64,000 nt of DNA from an uncultured beta proteobacterium (GTDB lineage Bacteria; Pseudomonadota; Gammaproteobacteria; Burkholderiales; Burkholderiaceae_C): the NCBI GenBank assembly GCA_903920695.1, contig CAIXNB010000050.1:1-64000 (forward strand), in the 5' to 3' direction. The position numbers were made by a program, and so were the translations under genes. Below the pieces are notes generated by a model. It did no database searches, had not been told where the DNA came from, and saw only the letters and a list, made by a program, of their open reading frames with translations. The first letter of the stretch is position 1, and each line of letters opens with the position of its first letter. Below are positions 39,999-50,543 of the stretch, one piece after another.

Positions 39999-40775
39999 CT
40001 AATCGTCAGCCAGTTCAACCTTGGCCAGCTCCACGTCCAGCCGTTCCATTGCATCCAGCGGTTTCGCTGCGGCCGCCTGCTGGTACAGGTGGGTCGCCTC
40101 CTGTATCATTTTTTCGCCTTCAAGCATGAGCATGGCGTTGGCGTATTCGATCATGCCAAGGGCTGAGTAGAAGTTCAGTTTCAGGGCTTGCTGCAGCAAT
40201 GCCAGACCGGTGTCCTTTTTGGCGCCGTAGGTCATGCCGCCGATGAGTGAGCCGACCTTGTCGATGACCTCGGCGTGAAACGAACCCAGCGCGATGTGGG
40301 CGTCGGCGTGCTTGGGCTGCAGTTTGATCACATTTTCCAGTGATACCTTGACCTTGCTGCCAAGTCCCTGAGCCAAAGCCTTGGCCACGCTGATGCCTTG
40401 ACTGTAGCGGCTCAAGGCATAAGCCTGCCAATATTGGGCGTTGATGTTCAGCGGGTCATTCCTGACCTGTGCTTCGGCCCGGCGCGCCACTTCCAGAAAC
40501 AGCTCAAGGCGCGCCTTTTCCTGCTTTTCGAGGTAGGTGGCGTAGACACAGGCCGCCTTGTTGGCCACGGTGAGGCCGTCGCCACCAAGCTTGAGTCCGA
40601 GGTCAACGGCTTTCTGGAATTCGCCGCTGTGAAACAAGGCCCATGCGCGCAGAACCTCAATGTCCTTGGGTAGCGGTTCGGCGTCACCGGCATGCAGGCG
40701 GTCCCAGTTCTTCTTGACACTGGCGATGTCAAAGGTGTAGTCACCCGCATAGGGAAAAGCGGTCCATTTGGCCAT
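39999..40775 (-). CDS. TPR-like hypothetical protein
   Basis: tandem helical repeats; 258 aa. Confidence 0.55.
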   Translation of the reverse strand: MAKWTAFPYAGDYTFDIASVKKNWDRLHAGDAEPLPKDIEVLRAWALFHSGEFQKAVDLGLKLGGDGLTVANKAACVYATYLEKQEKARLELFLEVARRAEAQVRNDPLNINAQYWQAYALSRYSQGISVAKALAQGLGSKVKVSLENVIKLQPKHADAHIALGSFHAEVIDKVGSLIGGMTYGAKKDTGLALLQQALKLNFYSALGMIEYANAMLMLEGEKMIQEATHLYQQAAAAKPLDAMERLDVELAKVELADD

Positions 40776-40798
40776 TGTGGTCTCCTCCGCCCGGATTA

Positions 40799-41461
40799 TT
40801 ATGTTTCGCCATGATTGTAGGCGCCCACCAGTTTGAGCAGGTGCGTGCGTTGGCTTTGTTCCAGGTAAGGTACGAGCAGGTTCAGCACATGCTGCGCGCC
40901 GCGCAACAGGGCAGACTGTGCGTTTTCAGGTTCGAGTGCCCGGCGTGGGTCACGCACATATTCGAAGCTGAGCCAGTAAGTCAGCACTACCACCATGCTG
41001 GTGGCGGTTGCCTCGACCTCGCGCGTGTCAATGCTGATTGCGCCACTGCGGCTCATGCCGTCGAGCAGGGCGCGCACGGCGCGTGTCTTGTTTTTCAGGA
41101 CGCTTTGGAAATGTGTTTCCAGGCGTCGGTTCTTGCTCAGCAGGTCATTGAGGTCGCGGTAGAAAAAGCGGTATTGCCAGATCAGCTCGAACAGGGAGTG
41201 CATGAAGAACCAGGCGTCCTCCACGTCGCGCACGCCATCGCTGGCATTGAGCAACTCGTTTAAATCGCGTTCAAAGCGATCGAACAAGGAGTTGATGAGT
41301 TCCTCTTTGGCCGGGTAATGGTAATAAAGATTGCCCGGGCTGATGCCAAGCTCGGCCGAGATCAATGTGGTCGATACATTGGGTTCGCCAAACCGATTGA
41401 ACAGCGCCAGCGTGACTTCCAAAATTCGCTCGGCGGTGCGTCGTGGCGCCTTCTTTACCAT
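40799..41461 (-). CDS. TetR-family regulator
   Basis: 'TTLISAELGISPGNLYYHYPAKEELINSLF'. Confidence 0.88.
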   Translation of the reverse strand: MVKKAPRRTAERILEVTLALFNRFGEPNVSTTLISAELGISPGNLYYHYPAKEELINSLFDRFERDLNELLNASDGVRDVEDAWFFMHSLFELIWQYRFFYRDLNDLLSKNRRLETHFQSVLKNKTRAVRALLDGMSRSGAISIDTREVEATATSMVVVLTYWLSFEYVRDPRRALEPENAQSALLRGAQHVLNLLVPYLEQSQRTHLLKLVGAYNHGET

Positions 41462-42450
41462 GAGGGTGCTTCCATGTGGGCAGCGCAGCGTACCGTATGG
41501 CCCAGATCGTCCATGATTTTTTGCAGGCTGGCGATGGCCCTTCTGATCTGTGTCGGGGCCTTGCTTGGCGCACTCAGATGCCGCTTCGGATCATCAAGGG
41601 TTTCATGGTGCAGCGTGATGCCGTGGCGCCACAGCTTCCCGGATAGCCCGGTCTTGCGCGAACGCAGCATGTGGCGCGTCTGCTGGTAGGCGTGCTCGTA
41701 CTGTCGCATACCAAGAACCATACGCGAGTGAATCAGCGCGCGGAAGGTCTGGCTCAGCACTGCCGGTAAGCCACCGTCTACGATGCGCGGGATATGCTGC
41801 TTTTCGGCAGACAGGCCGCGGCGCATGACATTGGCAACCCGTGGTTCAGTGGCGTCGAATGGGACCAGAGGGTTCAGGCCTAGCATGAGGTCAACGCCCT
41901 GCTCAAGGGCGACTGAAGCATTTATGGTCCTTTTCAGGACGCCGTCAACGTAGTAGCTGACGTCGATCTCCACCGGTGGAAACAGCTCGGGCAATGCGGC
42001 GCTGGCCTGTACAGCCTTGGAAATTGGCACGTGATCCCAACCGGGGCGACCAAAAGGTTCAACTTCACCGCTGTCCAGATTGGTGGCGACCAATGTAAGT
42101 TCAGTTTTGAGTTGTCGGAAGTCGTTGCTTCGGCCTTCTTGCGAGAACAGGCGCGCCAATTCACCATAGGCTGGCATCCTGAGCCAAGAGGGATCGAAGT
42201 TCTCGGCGGTCTGCTGATCGTTTTCGATAAAGGAAGCACACAGCTTGCGCGGGCTGATGCCGTTGGCCAGAGCGGCGGCGATGAAGCCGCCAGCGGACAC
42301 TCCCACGTACTGCTGCAGTCGGGTGAAATTGATTCCGTTCAGGGATTCCTCGAGTGCGCATGGCGCGCCGATTTCGTAAATTGCACCCAAGGGACCGCCA
42401 CCCGACAGGGCAAGTCCAATTCTTGGTGCGCCTTTAGGTTTGGGTTTCAT
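41455..42450 (-). CDS. patatin-like phospholipase
   Basis: 'LALSGGGPLGAIYEIG', GVSAGG serine motif. Confidence 0.88.
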   Translation of the reverse strand: MKPKPKGAPRIGLALSGGGPLGAIYEIGAPCALEESLNGINFTRLQQYVGVSAGGFIAAALANGISPRKLCASFIENDQQTAENFDPSWLRMPAYGELARLFSQEGRSNDFRQLKTELTLVATNLDSGEVEPFGRPGWDHVPISKAVQASAALPELFPPVEIDVSYYVDGVLKRTINASVALEQGVDLMLGLNPLVPFDATEPRVANVMRRGLSAEKQHIPRIVDGGLPAVLSQTFRALIHSRMVLGMRQYEHAYQQTRHMLRSRKTGLSGKLWRHGITLHHETLDDPKRHLSAPSKAPTQIRRAIASLQKIMDDLGHTVRCAAHMEAPSW

Positions 42451-42522
42451 AAGAGCAAAGTGTAGGGCGGATCGGTTCACTAAGTTATTGCGATGCAACA
42501 ATGGCAGGCGGCGGAAAACGTA

Positions 42523-42548
42523 AAAGAGGGCGCCACAGCGCCCTCTTT
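42523..42548 (-). terminator. rho-independent terminator downstream of phasin-like gene
   Basis: AAAGAGGGCGC-CACA-GCGCCCTCTTT, 11-bp stem. Confidence 0.7.
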
Positions 42549-42609
42549 CAAACATGCCAATGCATGCCGTATGCCGCAAGCGTCATCGCTCACGGCCCGC
42601 TAACCCGCT

Positions 42610-43164
42610 TCAATCTGCGGTGACCGCAGCAGCAGGCGTCACAATCTTGCGGGCCGGTGCGCGCTTGACAGCAGCCTTCTTTGCCGGTGCCTTTTTTGCG
42701 GCCGGTTTGACGACCTTCTTAGCGGCTTTGGGTGCTGCGCCCTTGGCCGACAATTTTTGAACGCTCTTATTCAAGTCGTTGATGCGCTCGATCAGGGCGT
42801 TCACGTCCTTGGCAGACGGCACGCCCAATTTGTTCAAGGCCTTAGCAACGCGATCTTCGAAAATGCTCTCCAGTTTGTCCCACTGGCCCGAAGCCTTGGA
42901 CGATATATCGGTGGCCATGCTAGACATTTTGCTACTGGCTTCCGAGATTTTTTCTTCCGCGACGGATTGGGTCTTGCGCTGCATGCTGACACCCTCCTTG
43001 ATGAGGGCCTCGATCGCTTTGGTGCCTTCGGCCTGGGCTTTGCTAAAGGCGCCGACGCCGGCTTGCCAAATTTGTTGGGCCGAGTCTTTAACCGAACCGG
43101 CCAGCGGCATGGCGGCTTTCTTTGATGTTTTTGATGTTTTTGTTTTTTGCAGTTTGGTGACCAT
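42610..43164 (-). CDS. phasin/PHA granule-associated-like protein with Lys/Ala-rich C-terminus
   Basis: 'AQQIWQAGVGAFSKAQAEGTKAIEALIKEG' and KKVVKPAAKKAPAKKAAVKRAPARK tail. Confidence 0.8.
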   Translation of the reverse strand: MVTKLQKTKTSKTSKKAAMPLAGSVKDSAQQIWQAGVGAFSKAQAEGTKAIEALIKEGVSMQRKTQSVAEEKISEASSKMSSMATDISSKASGQWDKLESIFEDRVAKALNKLGVPSAKDVNALIERINDLNKSVQKLSAKGAAPKAAKKVVKPAAKKAPAKKAAVKRAPARKIVTPAAAVTAD

Positions 43165-43427
43165 GAGAAACTCCAGTGAAGTTGAGAAATCCGGCGCCGC
43201 CGCATTTGGCAACTTGACGCAGTGGTATCAACTCTAAAGCCTGATGCGGATGCTGTGTAGGTGAGGCTTCCTAAATTTCTAGGGGTTTCGGTCTAGCCAT
43301 GCGCGGCATCCGAGGTGCTATGCCTGGCTGCAACATTTGCCGAGCATGGCGCGCAAAGCGCGGGTTTATGCTGAATCACCAAAGCTCTGATTTGGGCAAG
43401 AATGCGCTATCACAACGGGGGTGTTTT

Positions 43428-45425
43428 ATGCAGTATTTCGTCACGGGTGCGACCGGCTTCATCGGAAAGCGGCTGGTCAAGAAGCTACTTGGGCACAAGG
43501 GTTCGGTGGTTTACTTTCTGTTGCGCAAGGAAAGCGAGTCCAAGCTTGCGGCCCTGCGGCAATATTGGGGCGCCAGCGCGGCGCGTGTTGTACCGGTTTT
43601 TGGTGACCTCACCAGCAAGAAGCTCGGGGTTTCTGCTGAGAACCTCAAGCAGCTCAAAGGCCAGATTGATCACTTTTACCATTTGGCGGCAGTCTACGAC
43701 CTCGGTGCTGACGCGGAGAGTCAGATCGCCGTCAACATCGATGGCACGCGCAATACGGTCGAGTTGGCGAAGGCGCTCGATGCCGGGTATTTTCACCATG
43801 TCAGCTCGATTGCTGCGGCCGGTCTGTACGAGGGCGTGTTCCGCGAGGACATGTTTGAAGAGGCCGAAAACTATGATCATCCCTATTTCATGACCAAGCA
43901 TGAAAGCGAAAAGATCGTGCGCCATGAATGCAAACTGCCTTGGTCGGTGTACCGCCCTGCAATGGTGGTTGGGGACAGCAACACCGGCGAGATGGACAAA
44001 ATTGATGGCCCCTATTATTTTTTCAAGATGATCCAGCGCATGCGCCAGTTGTTGCCGCCCTGGATGCCATCGGTCGGACTTGAAGGCGGACGTATCAACA
44101 TCGTGCCGGTTGACTTCGTGGTTGACGCGCTCGACACCATCAGTCACAGCAAGGGTATTGCGAAAAAGTGCTATCACTTGGTAGACCCGGTCGGCTATCG
44201 GGTCGGCGATGTGCTCGATATTTTCAGCCAGGCCGCGCATGCGCCGAAGATGAACCTGTTCGTCAACGCTGCGCTGCTCGGCTTCATTCCGCGCGCCGTC
44301 ACCAAGGGTTTGATGGCATTGGCCCCGGTGCGCCGGGTGCGCAATGCGGTCCTGAACGATCTCGGTCTGCCGAGCGACATGCTCACGTTTGTCAATTACC
44401 CGACGCGTTTTGATTGTCGCGAGGCGCTGGCGGCACTCAAGGGTTCGGGCGTGGCCTGCCCGAATCTGAAGGATTACGCCTGGCGCCTGTGGGATTACTG
44501 GGAGCGCCATCTTGACCCGGACCTGCACATCGATCATTCGCTGCGCGGCACGGCCGGGGGCAAGGTGGTGCTGGTCACCGGGGGGTCGTCAGGCATCGGC
44601 TTGGCGGCAGCGCACAAATTCGCCGAGGCCGGGGCGATCACGCTGATTTGTGGGCGCGACCAGGACAAACTCGACCAGGCCTGCATGGAGGCCAAGGCCA
44701 AGGGTTACAGCTTTGTCGCCTACCCGGTCGATATTGCGGATATGGCCGACTGCGACCGCTTTGTGAAGCTGGTCATGGATGAACATGGCGGTGTCGACTT
44801 CCTGATCAACAACGCGGGGCGTTCGATCCGCCGCGCCATCGAGTCCAGCTATGACCGCTTTCACGACTATGAACGCACAATGCAACTCAACTATTTTGGC
44901 TGCCTGCGGGTCACCATGGGTTTCTTGCCCGGCATGGTGGCCAAAAAGAAAGGTCATGTTGTCAACATCAGCTCGATCGGGGTACTGACCAATGCGCCAC
45001 GTTTTAGCGCCTATGTTGCCTCCAAGGCGGCGCTGGACGCATGGGCGCGTTGTGCTTCCAGCGAGTTTGCTGATAGGGGCATCTCATTTACCACCATTAA
45101 CATGCCGCTGGTGCGCACGCCCATGATTGCGCCGACTGGCCTGTACAACAACGTGCCCACGCTGTCGCCTGAAGAGGCGGCTGACATGATTGCCCAAGCC
45201 TGCATTTTCAAGCCGGTACGCATTGCCACGCGACTGGGTATTACGGGACAGTTGCTGCATGCGCTATTGCCGCGTGTGGCGCAAATCGCCATGAATACGA
45301 GTTTCCGGATGTTTCCGGACTCGGGCGCTGCGAAGGGGCAGAAGCCGGGCGAAAAACCGGTACGCCAGCAGTTGTCGCCAGAAGCCGTTGCCTTGCAGCA
45401 GATGATGCAGGGCATTCATTTCTGA
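43428..45425 (+). CDS. two-domain fatty acyl-CoA reductase (NAD-binding_4 + SDR)
   Basis: 'MQYFVTGATGFIGKRLVKKLL', 'HHVSSIAAAGLYEGVFREDMFEEAENYDHPYFMTKHESEKIV', C-terminal 'VTGGSSGIGLAAAHKFAEAGA', 'YVASKAA'; strongly resembles the Marinobacter FAR as recalled. Confidence 0.85.
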   Translation: MQYFVTGATGFIGKRLVKKLLGHKGSVVYFLLRKESESKLAALRQYWGASAARVVPVFGDLTSKKLGVSAENLKQLKGQIDHFYHLAAVYDLGADAESQIAVNIDGTRNTVELAKALDAGYFHHVSSIAAAGLYEGVFREDMFEEAENYDHPYFMTKHESEKIVRHECKLPWSVYRPAMVVGDSNTGEMDKIDGPYYFFKMIQRMRQLLPPWMPSVGLEGGRINIVPVDFVVDALDTISHSKGIAKKCYHLVDPVGYRVGDVLDIFSQAAHAPKMNLFVNAALLGFIPRAVTKGLMALAPVRRVRNAVLNDLGLPSDMLTFVNYPTRFDCREALAALKGSGVACPNLKDYAWRLWDYWERHLDPDLHIDHSLRGTAGGKVVLVTGGSSGIGLAAAHKFAEAGAITLICGRDQDKLDQACMEAKAKGYSFVAYPVDIADMADCDRFVKLVMDEHGGVDFLINNAGRSIRRAIESSYDRFHDYERTMQLNYFGCLRVTMGFLPGMVAKKKGHVVNISSIGVLTNAPRFSAYVASKAALDAWARCASSEFADRGISFTTINMPLVRTPMIAPTGLYNNVPTLSPEEAADMIAQACIFKPVRIATRLGITGQLLHALLPRVAQIAMNTSFRMFPDSGAAKGQKPGEKPVRQQLSPEAVALQQMMQGIHF

Positions 45426-45451
45426 CGCGCGTCCGGCAGCGGTGATAATCG

Positions 45452-45477
45452 AGGGCGCTTTGAGCGCCCTTTTTTTG
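45452..45477 (+). terminator. rho-independent terminator after the FAR gene
   Basis: AGGGCGCT-TTG-AGCGCCCT followed by T7. Confidence 0.85.
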
Positions 45478-45503
45478 CGCGCTGCTGCTTTGGAGAGAAA
45501 ACA

Positions 45504-46565
45504 ATGATTCTGGTAACAGGTGGTGCGGGGTTTATCGGCGCCAATTTTGTACTCGACTGGCTGGCTCAGTCTGATGAGCCCGTGCTCAATTTGGACAAGC
45601 TCACCTACGCGGGCAATCTGGAAAACCTGGCCCCCTTGCAGGGCGATGCACGTCACCTGTTCGTGCAGGGGGATATCGGCGATGCATCGCTGGTGGAACG
45701 CTTGCTGGCGCAACATCAGCCGCGCGCCGTGATCAACTTCGCGGCGGAGAGCCATGTTGATCGCTCCATCCACGGACCGGAAGATTTCATTCAGACCAAT
45801 GTGGTGGGCACGATGCGCTTGCTGCAAGGTGTGCGGGCGTACTGGCAGGGCGTGCCAGATAACGACCGAACGAACTTTCGCTTTCTTCACGTTTCGACTG
45901 ATGAGGTCTATGGTAGCCTGTCCCCGATAGATCCCGCTTTCACCGAGACCAACAAGCTGGAACCGAATAGCCCGTACTCCGCCAGCAAGGCCGCCAGCGA
46001 TCACTTGGTGCGTGCCTGGCTGCATACCTATGGCCTGCCAGTGCTGACCACCAACTGCAGCAACAACTACGGGCCTTTGCATTTCCCGGAAAAGCTAATT
46101 CCACTGATCATCGTCAATGCGCTGGCCGGCAAACCCTTGCCGGTTTACGGTGACGGTTTGCAGGTGCGGGATTGGCTGTATGTCAAGGACCATTGCAGCG
46201 CCATCCGCCGTGTGTTGGCGGCGGGGCGGATTGGCGAGATCTATAACGTCGGCGGCTGGAACGAAAAGCCCAATATCGAAATTGTGAAAACCATCTGTGC
46301 CTTGCTTGATGAGTTACGACCCAGGAGCGATGGAACCAGTTACCAGACCCAGATCACTTATGTGCAGGACCGACCTGGCCACGACCGGCGCTATGCCATC
46401 GACGCCAGCAAGATCGAGCGTGAATTGGGATGGAAACCGGCCGAGACTTTCACCTCCGGCATCCGCAAAACAGTGCAGTGGTACCTGGAGAATCAGACCT
46501 GGGTGACCCATGTGCAGTCAGGCGCTTACCGCGAGTGGGTGCAAATCAACTACGCTGAACGCTGA
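45504..46565 (+). CDS. rfbB: dTDP-glucose 4,6-dehydratase
   Basis: '[19 protein letters not shown]', '[13 protein letters not shown]', '[20 protein letters not shown]'. Confidence 0.95.
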   Translation: MILVTGGAGFIGANFVLDWLAQSDEPVLNLDKLTYAGNLENLAPLQGDARHLFVQGDIGDASLVERLLAQHQPRAVINFAAESHVDRSIHGPEDFIQTNVVGTMRLLQGVRAYWQGVPDNDRTNFRFLHVSTDEVYGSLSPIDPAFTETNKLEPNSPYSASKAASDHLVRAWLHTYGLPVLTTNCSNNYGPLHFPEKLIPLIIVNALAGKPLPVYGDGLQVRDWLYVKDHCSAIRRVLAAGRIGEIYNVGGWNEKPNIEIVKTICALLDELRPRSDGTSYQTQITYVQDRPGHDRRYAIDASKIERELGWKPAETFTSGIRKTVQWYLENQTWVTHVQSGAYREWVQINYAER

Positions 46566-47455
46566 TGAAGATACTTATGTTTGGCAAGGGTGGTCAGGTC
46601 GGCTGGGAGTTGCAACGCAGCCTAGCGCCGTTGGGCGAGCTTGTGGCCTTGGATTACGACAGCAGCAAGCATTGTGGCGACTTTTCCAATCTGCCGGGTC
46701 TCGCCGACACGGTCAGAGACGTCCAGCCGGACGTGATTGTCAATGCCGGCGCGCATACGGCGGTGGATAAAGCCGAGAGCGAGCCTGAATTGGTGCGCAT
46801 ACTCAATGCGCTGGCACCCGGCGTATTGGCGCAGGAGGCAGCGCGCGCTGGGGCATGGCTGGTGCATTACAGCACTGACTATGTTTTTGATGGCAGCGGC
46901 ACAAGGCCATGGACCGAGACCGATACGCCGGCGCCGCTCAACGTCTATGGTCAGAGCAAGCTGGAGGCGGAACAGTTGATTCAGGCCACCTGCTCACAAC
47001 ACCTGATTTTGCGTACCAGCTGGGTTTATGCCGCGCGCGGCGGCAATTTCGCCAAGACCATTTTGCGCCTGGCGCAGGAGCGCGAGCGTCTGACCGTGAT
47101 CGATGATCAATTTGGCGCACCGACCGGCGCCGAGTTGTTGGCCGATGTCACGGCCCACGCCATTCGCCATTTGCGCCAGCGTCCGGATGATGCCGGCCTC
47201 TACCATTTGGTAGCCGGCGGCGAAACCAGTTGGCATGGTTATGCAAACTATGTGTTGGCGCAGGCGAGGCTGCTGCAGCCGGCGCTGCAAATCAAGGCCA
47301 CTGAAGTATTGCCGGTTCCCAGCAACGCCTTCCCTACGCCCGCCAGGCGGCCGCACAATTCGCGCCTGGATACGCGCAAGCTGCAAGCCGCCTTTAGTGT
47401 GATCTTGCCAGATTGGAAACAAGGCGTGGCCCGTATGCTGGCCGAAGCACTCTAA
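46565..47455 (+). CDS. rfbD: dTDP-4-dehydrorhamnose reductase
   Basis: '[25 protein letters not shown]', 'YSTDYVFDGSGTRPWTETD'. Confidence 0.95.
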   Translation: MKILMFGKGGQVGWELQRSLAPLGELVALDYDSSKHCGDFSNLPGLADTVRDVQPDVIVNAGAHTAVDKAESEPELVRILNALAPGVLAQEAARAGAWLVHYSTDYVFDGSGTRPWTETDTPAPLNVYGQSKLEAEQLIQATCSQHLILRTSWVYAARGGNFAKTILRLAQERERLTVIDDQFGAPTGAELLADVTAHAIRHLRQRPDDAGLYHLVAGGETSWHGYANYVLAQARLLQPALQIKATEVLPVPSNAFPTPARRPHNSRLDTRKLQAAFSVILPDWKQGVARMLAEAL

Positions 47456-47472
47456 CCTGAAATGCAAAGAAA

Positions 47473-48366
47473 ATGACACAACGCAAAGGCATCATTCTGG
47501 CTGGCGGTTCCGGTACGCGCTTGCATCCGGCCACGCTGGCGATGAGCAAGCAACTATTGCCGGTCTATGACAAGCCGATGATTTATTACCCCTTGAGCAC
47601 GCTGATGCTGGCGGGCATCCGGGATATTCTGGTGATCAGCTCGCCACAGGACACGCCACGCTTTCAACAGTTGCTCGGCGATGGCGCGCAGTGGGGGCTG
47701 AATCTGCAGTATGCGGTACAACCCAGCCCCGACGGGCTGGCGCAGGCATTCATCATTGGCGACAAGTTTCTGGGCAATGCCCCAAGCGCGCTGGTGCTGG
47801 GGGACAACATCTTTTACGGGCATGACTTTGGGCCGTTGTTGGCCAGGGCCGATGAGAGAACCAGCGGCTCGACTGTGTTTGCCTACCATGTGCAAGACCC
47901 CGAGCGTTATGGTGTGGTCGCTTTTGATGCGCAGGGCAAGGCCAACAGCATTGAAGAAAAACCGCTGCAAGCCAAGAGCAACTATGCCGTCACCGGCCTG
48001 TACTTTTATGACGCCCAGGTGGTAGACATCGCCAAGGCGGTCAAGCCCAGTGCGCGTGGCGAACTGGAGATCACGGCCGTCAATCAGGCCTACCTGGAGC
48101 AGGGTCAGCTCAATGTACAGATCATGCAGCGTGGCTATGCCTGGCTCGATACCGGCACGCACGATAGCTTGCTGGAGGCCAGCCAGTTCATCGCGACGCT
48201 GGAGCGCCGCCAAGGTCTGAAAGTGGCCTGTGTCGAGGAAATCGCGTGGCGCAACGGTTTTATCGACGATGTCCAATTACAGAAACTGGCACAACCGCTG
48301 GCGAAGAATGGCTACGGTCAATACCTGATGCGACTGCTGGTTGAGCGCATTCGTCACGAACCCTGA
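47473..48366 (+). CDS. rfbA: glucose-1-phosphate thymidylyltransferase
   Basis: '[52 protein letters not shown]'. Confidence 0.96.
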   Translation: MTQRKGIILAGGSGTRLHPATLAMSKQLLPVYDKPMIYYPLSTLMLAGIRDILVISSPQDTPRFQQLLGDGAQWGLNLQYAVQPSPDGLAQAFIIGDKFLGNAPSALVLGDNIFYGHDFGPLLARADERTSGSTVFAYHVQDPERYGVVAFDAQGKANSIEEKPLQAKSNYAVTGLYFYDAQVVDIAKAVKPSARGELEITAVNQAYLEQGQLNVQIMQRGYAWLDTGTHDSLLEASQFIATLERRQGLKVACVEEIAWRNGFIDDVQLQKLAQPLAKNGYGQYLMRLLVERIRHEP

Positions 48367-48380
48367 TCCCCACCATTGCC

Positions 48381-48926
48381 ATGCAAACCATAACCACTGC
48401 CATTGCCGGCGTAATCATTATCGAACCCAAGGTGTTCGGCGACGCGCGCGGCTTCTTCTTTGAAAGCTTCAATCAAAAGGCCTTTCAGCAGGCCACAGGT
48501 CTGGAAGTCGATTTTGTGCAGGACAACCACTCGCGCTCAGCCAAAGGCGTTCTGCGCGGCCTGCATTACCAGATTGAGCAGGCCCAGGGCAAGTTGGTGC
48601 GCGTGGTGCGTGGCGCTGTGTTCGATGTGGCGGTTGATCTGCGTCAGTCGTCGGCAACGTTCGGCAAGTGGGTCGGTGCCGAGCTGAGCGAGGACAACAA
48701 GCGCCAGATGTGGGTGCCGCCGGGTTTTGCCCATGGCTTCCTGACACTGAGCGAATCAGCGGACTTCCTGTACAAAACTACCGACTACTATGCGCCGCAG
48801 TTCGAGTGCTGCATAGCCTGGAACGACCCGACACTGGCCATCAACTGGCCACTGGCCGGCAGTCAGCCGCTGATCTCGGCCAAGGATCAGGCCGGTGTGG
48901 CGTTGGCAAGCGCACGGCTTTTTTGA
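48381..48926 (+). CDS. rfbC: dTDP-4-dehydrorhamnose 3,5-epimerase
   Basis: 'EPKVFGDARGFFFESFNQKAFQQATG', 'FVQDNHSRSAKGVLRGLHYQ'. Confidence 0.95.
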   Translation: MQTITTAIAGVIIIEPKVFGDARGFFFESFNQKAFQQATGLEVDFVQDNHSRSAKGVLRGLHYQIEQAQGKLVRVVRGAVFDVAVDLRQSSATFGKWVGAELSEDNKRQMWVPPGFAHGFLTLSESADFLYKTTDYYAPQFECCIAWNDPTLAINWPLAGSQPLISAKDQAGVALASARLF

Positions 48927-48988
48927 TGAGCGTCGCTGCGGGACCGGCAGGATTCATATGCGCAAGCTGACTCAGCGCATCAAGAAGT

Positions 48989-49007
48989 GCCAACCTAACG
49001 GGTTGGC
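48989..49007. repeat. hairpin between rfbC and the flippase gene
   Basis: GCCAACC-TAACG-GGTTGGC. Confidence 0.45.
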
Positions 49008-49024
49008 GTCCTAGGCACAAGCCG

Positions 49025-50533
49025 ATGTCTCTCAAGCGGAACATACTGGCCAATTACGTCAGCCAGATTTATGTCATCTTGATTGGCATTGTCATGGTGC
49101 CGACCTATCTGCGTTACATGGGCGCGGAGGCATATGGGCTGGTTGGATTTTTTGCGGTCCTGCAGTCCTGGTTTCAACTCTTGGACATAGGTCTTACGCC
49201 CACCATGGCACGGGAAACAGCGCGATTTAATGGTGGGGCCACTGATGCGCTGAGCTTGCGTCGCCTGCTGCGGGCGATGGAGGGTGTTTTTGTCGGAGTC
49301 GCGCTGCTCGGTGGCATGGCCTTGGTCATTGGATCTGGCGCTATTGCCCGCAATTGGCTCAAGGTGCAGCAACTCCCTCTGAATGAAGTGCAGTATGCCA
49401 TCACATTGATGGCGGTGATTGTTGCGCTGCTCTGGGTGTGCGGCCTTTACCGGAGTGCCATCACCGGATTTGAACGCCTGGTATGGCTGAGTGGCTTCAA
49501 TATGGTCCTGGCGACTGCCCGCTTTGTGCTCGTGGTTCCGCTCTTTATTTATGTGGGGAGCAGTCCCACGCTTTTCTTCAGCTATCAATTGTTGCTGGCC
49601 GTGCTTGAATTCGGCGTGCTGGTGGTGCAAACCTACCGGTTTTTGCCAAAAATCGCAGCAAATCAGACGACGCCGTGGCGATGGGCTCCGCTGAGTCAGG
49701 TCCTGAAGTTTTCATCAAGCATTGCTTTTGCGGGTTTTTTCTGGGTGATCGCAACGCAAGCCGATAAACTGATCCTCTCCAAACTGCTTCCTTTGGCGGA
49801 GTATGGTTACTTCACCCTGGTCGTTCTGGTGGCAGGGGGTGTGATGGCAATCGGCGGTCCCGTCAGCGGCGCCCTGCTGCCACGGCTCACCAAGTTGGTC
49901 GCTGAGGGCGACGAGCGGGGCATGTTGCAGCTTTACCGGGGTGCGACCCAAGTGGTCGCCGTCATGGCCATACCAGCCACCTTGATACTCGCACTTTTCC
50001 CAAAGCAAGTACTTTGGGCCTGGACTGGGGATCCGGTATTGGTTGGCATGGTAGCTCCGATACTTGCGCTTTATGCTGTTGGTTCCGGTATTGCCGTGAT
50101 CTCGGCATTTCCCTACTATCTGCAATTTGCTAAGGGTAACCTCAAATTGCACTTGATAGGAAGGTCTGTATTTGTCCTGATTCTTGTTTCGTCCTTGATG
50201 TGGCTTGCATCCAGGTTTGGCATGACGGGTGCAGCTTGGATTTGGTTGGTATTGAATGTGGCATACCTTACGTTATGGGTGCCGATTGAGCACAAACGGT
50301 TTGCGCCTGGATTGCATTTGCGCTGGATGCTCAAAGATATAATGGTCCCAAGCTTGTCACCCGTTCTCGTCGCCTTGTTGTTGCAATATGCTGTACCTTG
50401 GCCAGTTGGCAGATTTGCCATTGCGGTTCAGCTTAGTGTCGTGGCGCTATTACTATTGATCCTCGCGTGTATGGGTAGCAGCAGGATTCGCACAATTGTG
50501 AAAGATCGCATTTTCGAAGTGAGAATTGCTTAA
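49025..50533 (+). CDS. Wzx-like polysaccharide flippase
   Basis: multi-TM; 'LKRNILANYVSQIYVILIGIVMVPTYLRYMGAEAYGLVGFF'. Confidence 0.85.
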   Translation: MSLKRNILANYVSQIYVILIGIVMVPTYLRYMGAEAYGLVGFFAVLQSWFQLLDIGLTPTMARETARFNGGATDALSLRRLLRAMEGVFVGVALLGGMALVIGSGAIARNWLKVQQLPLNEVQYAITLMAVIVALLWVCGLYRSAITGFERLVWLSGFNMVLATARFVLVVPLFIYVGSSPTLFFSYQLLLAVLEFGVLVVQTYRFLPKIAANQTTPWRWAPLSQVLKFSSSIAFAGFFWVIATQADKLILSKLLPLAEYGYFTLVVLVAGGVMAIGGPVSGALLPRLTKLVAEGDERGMLQLYRGATQVVAVMAIPATLILALFPKQVLWAWTGDPVLVGMVAPILALYAVGSGIAVISAFPYYLQFAKGNLKLHLIGRSVFVLILVSSLMWLASRFGMTGAAWIWLVLNVAYLTLWVPIEHKRFAPGLHLRWMLKDIMVPSLSPVLVALLLQYAVPWPVGRFAIAVQLSVVALLLLILACMGSSRIRTIVKDRIFEVRIA

Positions 50534-50543
50534 TTGACCTCTC

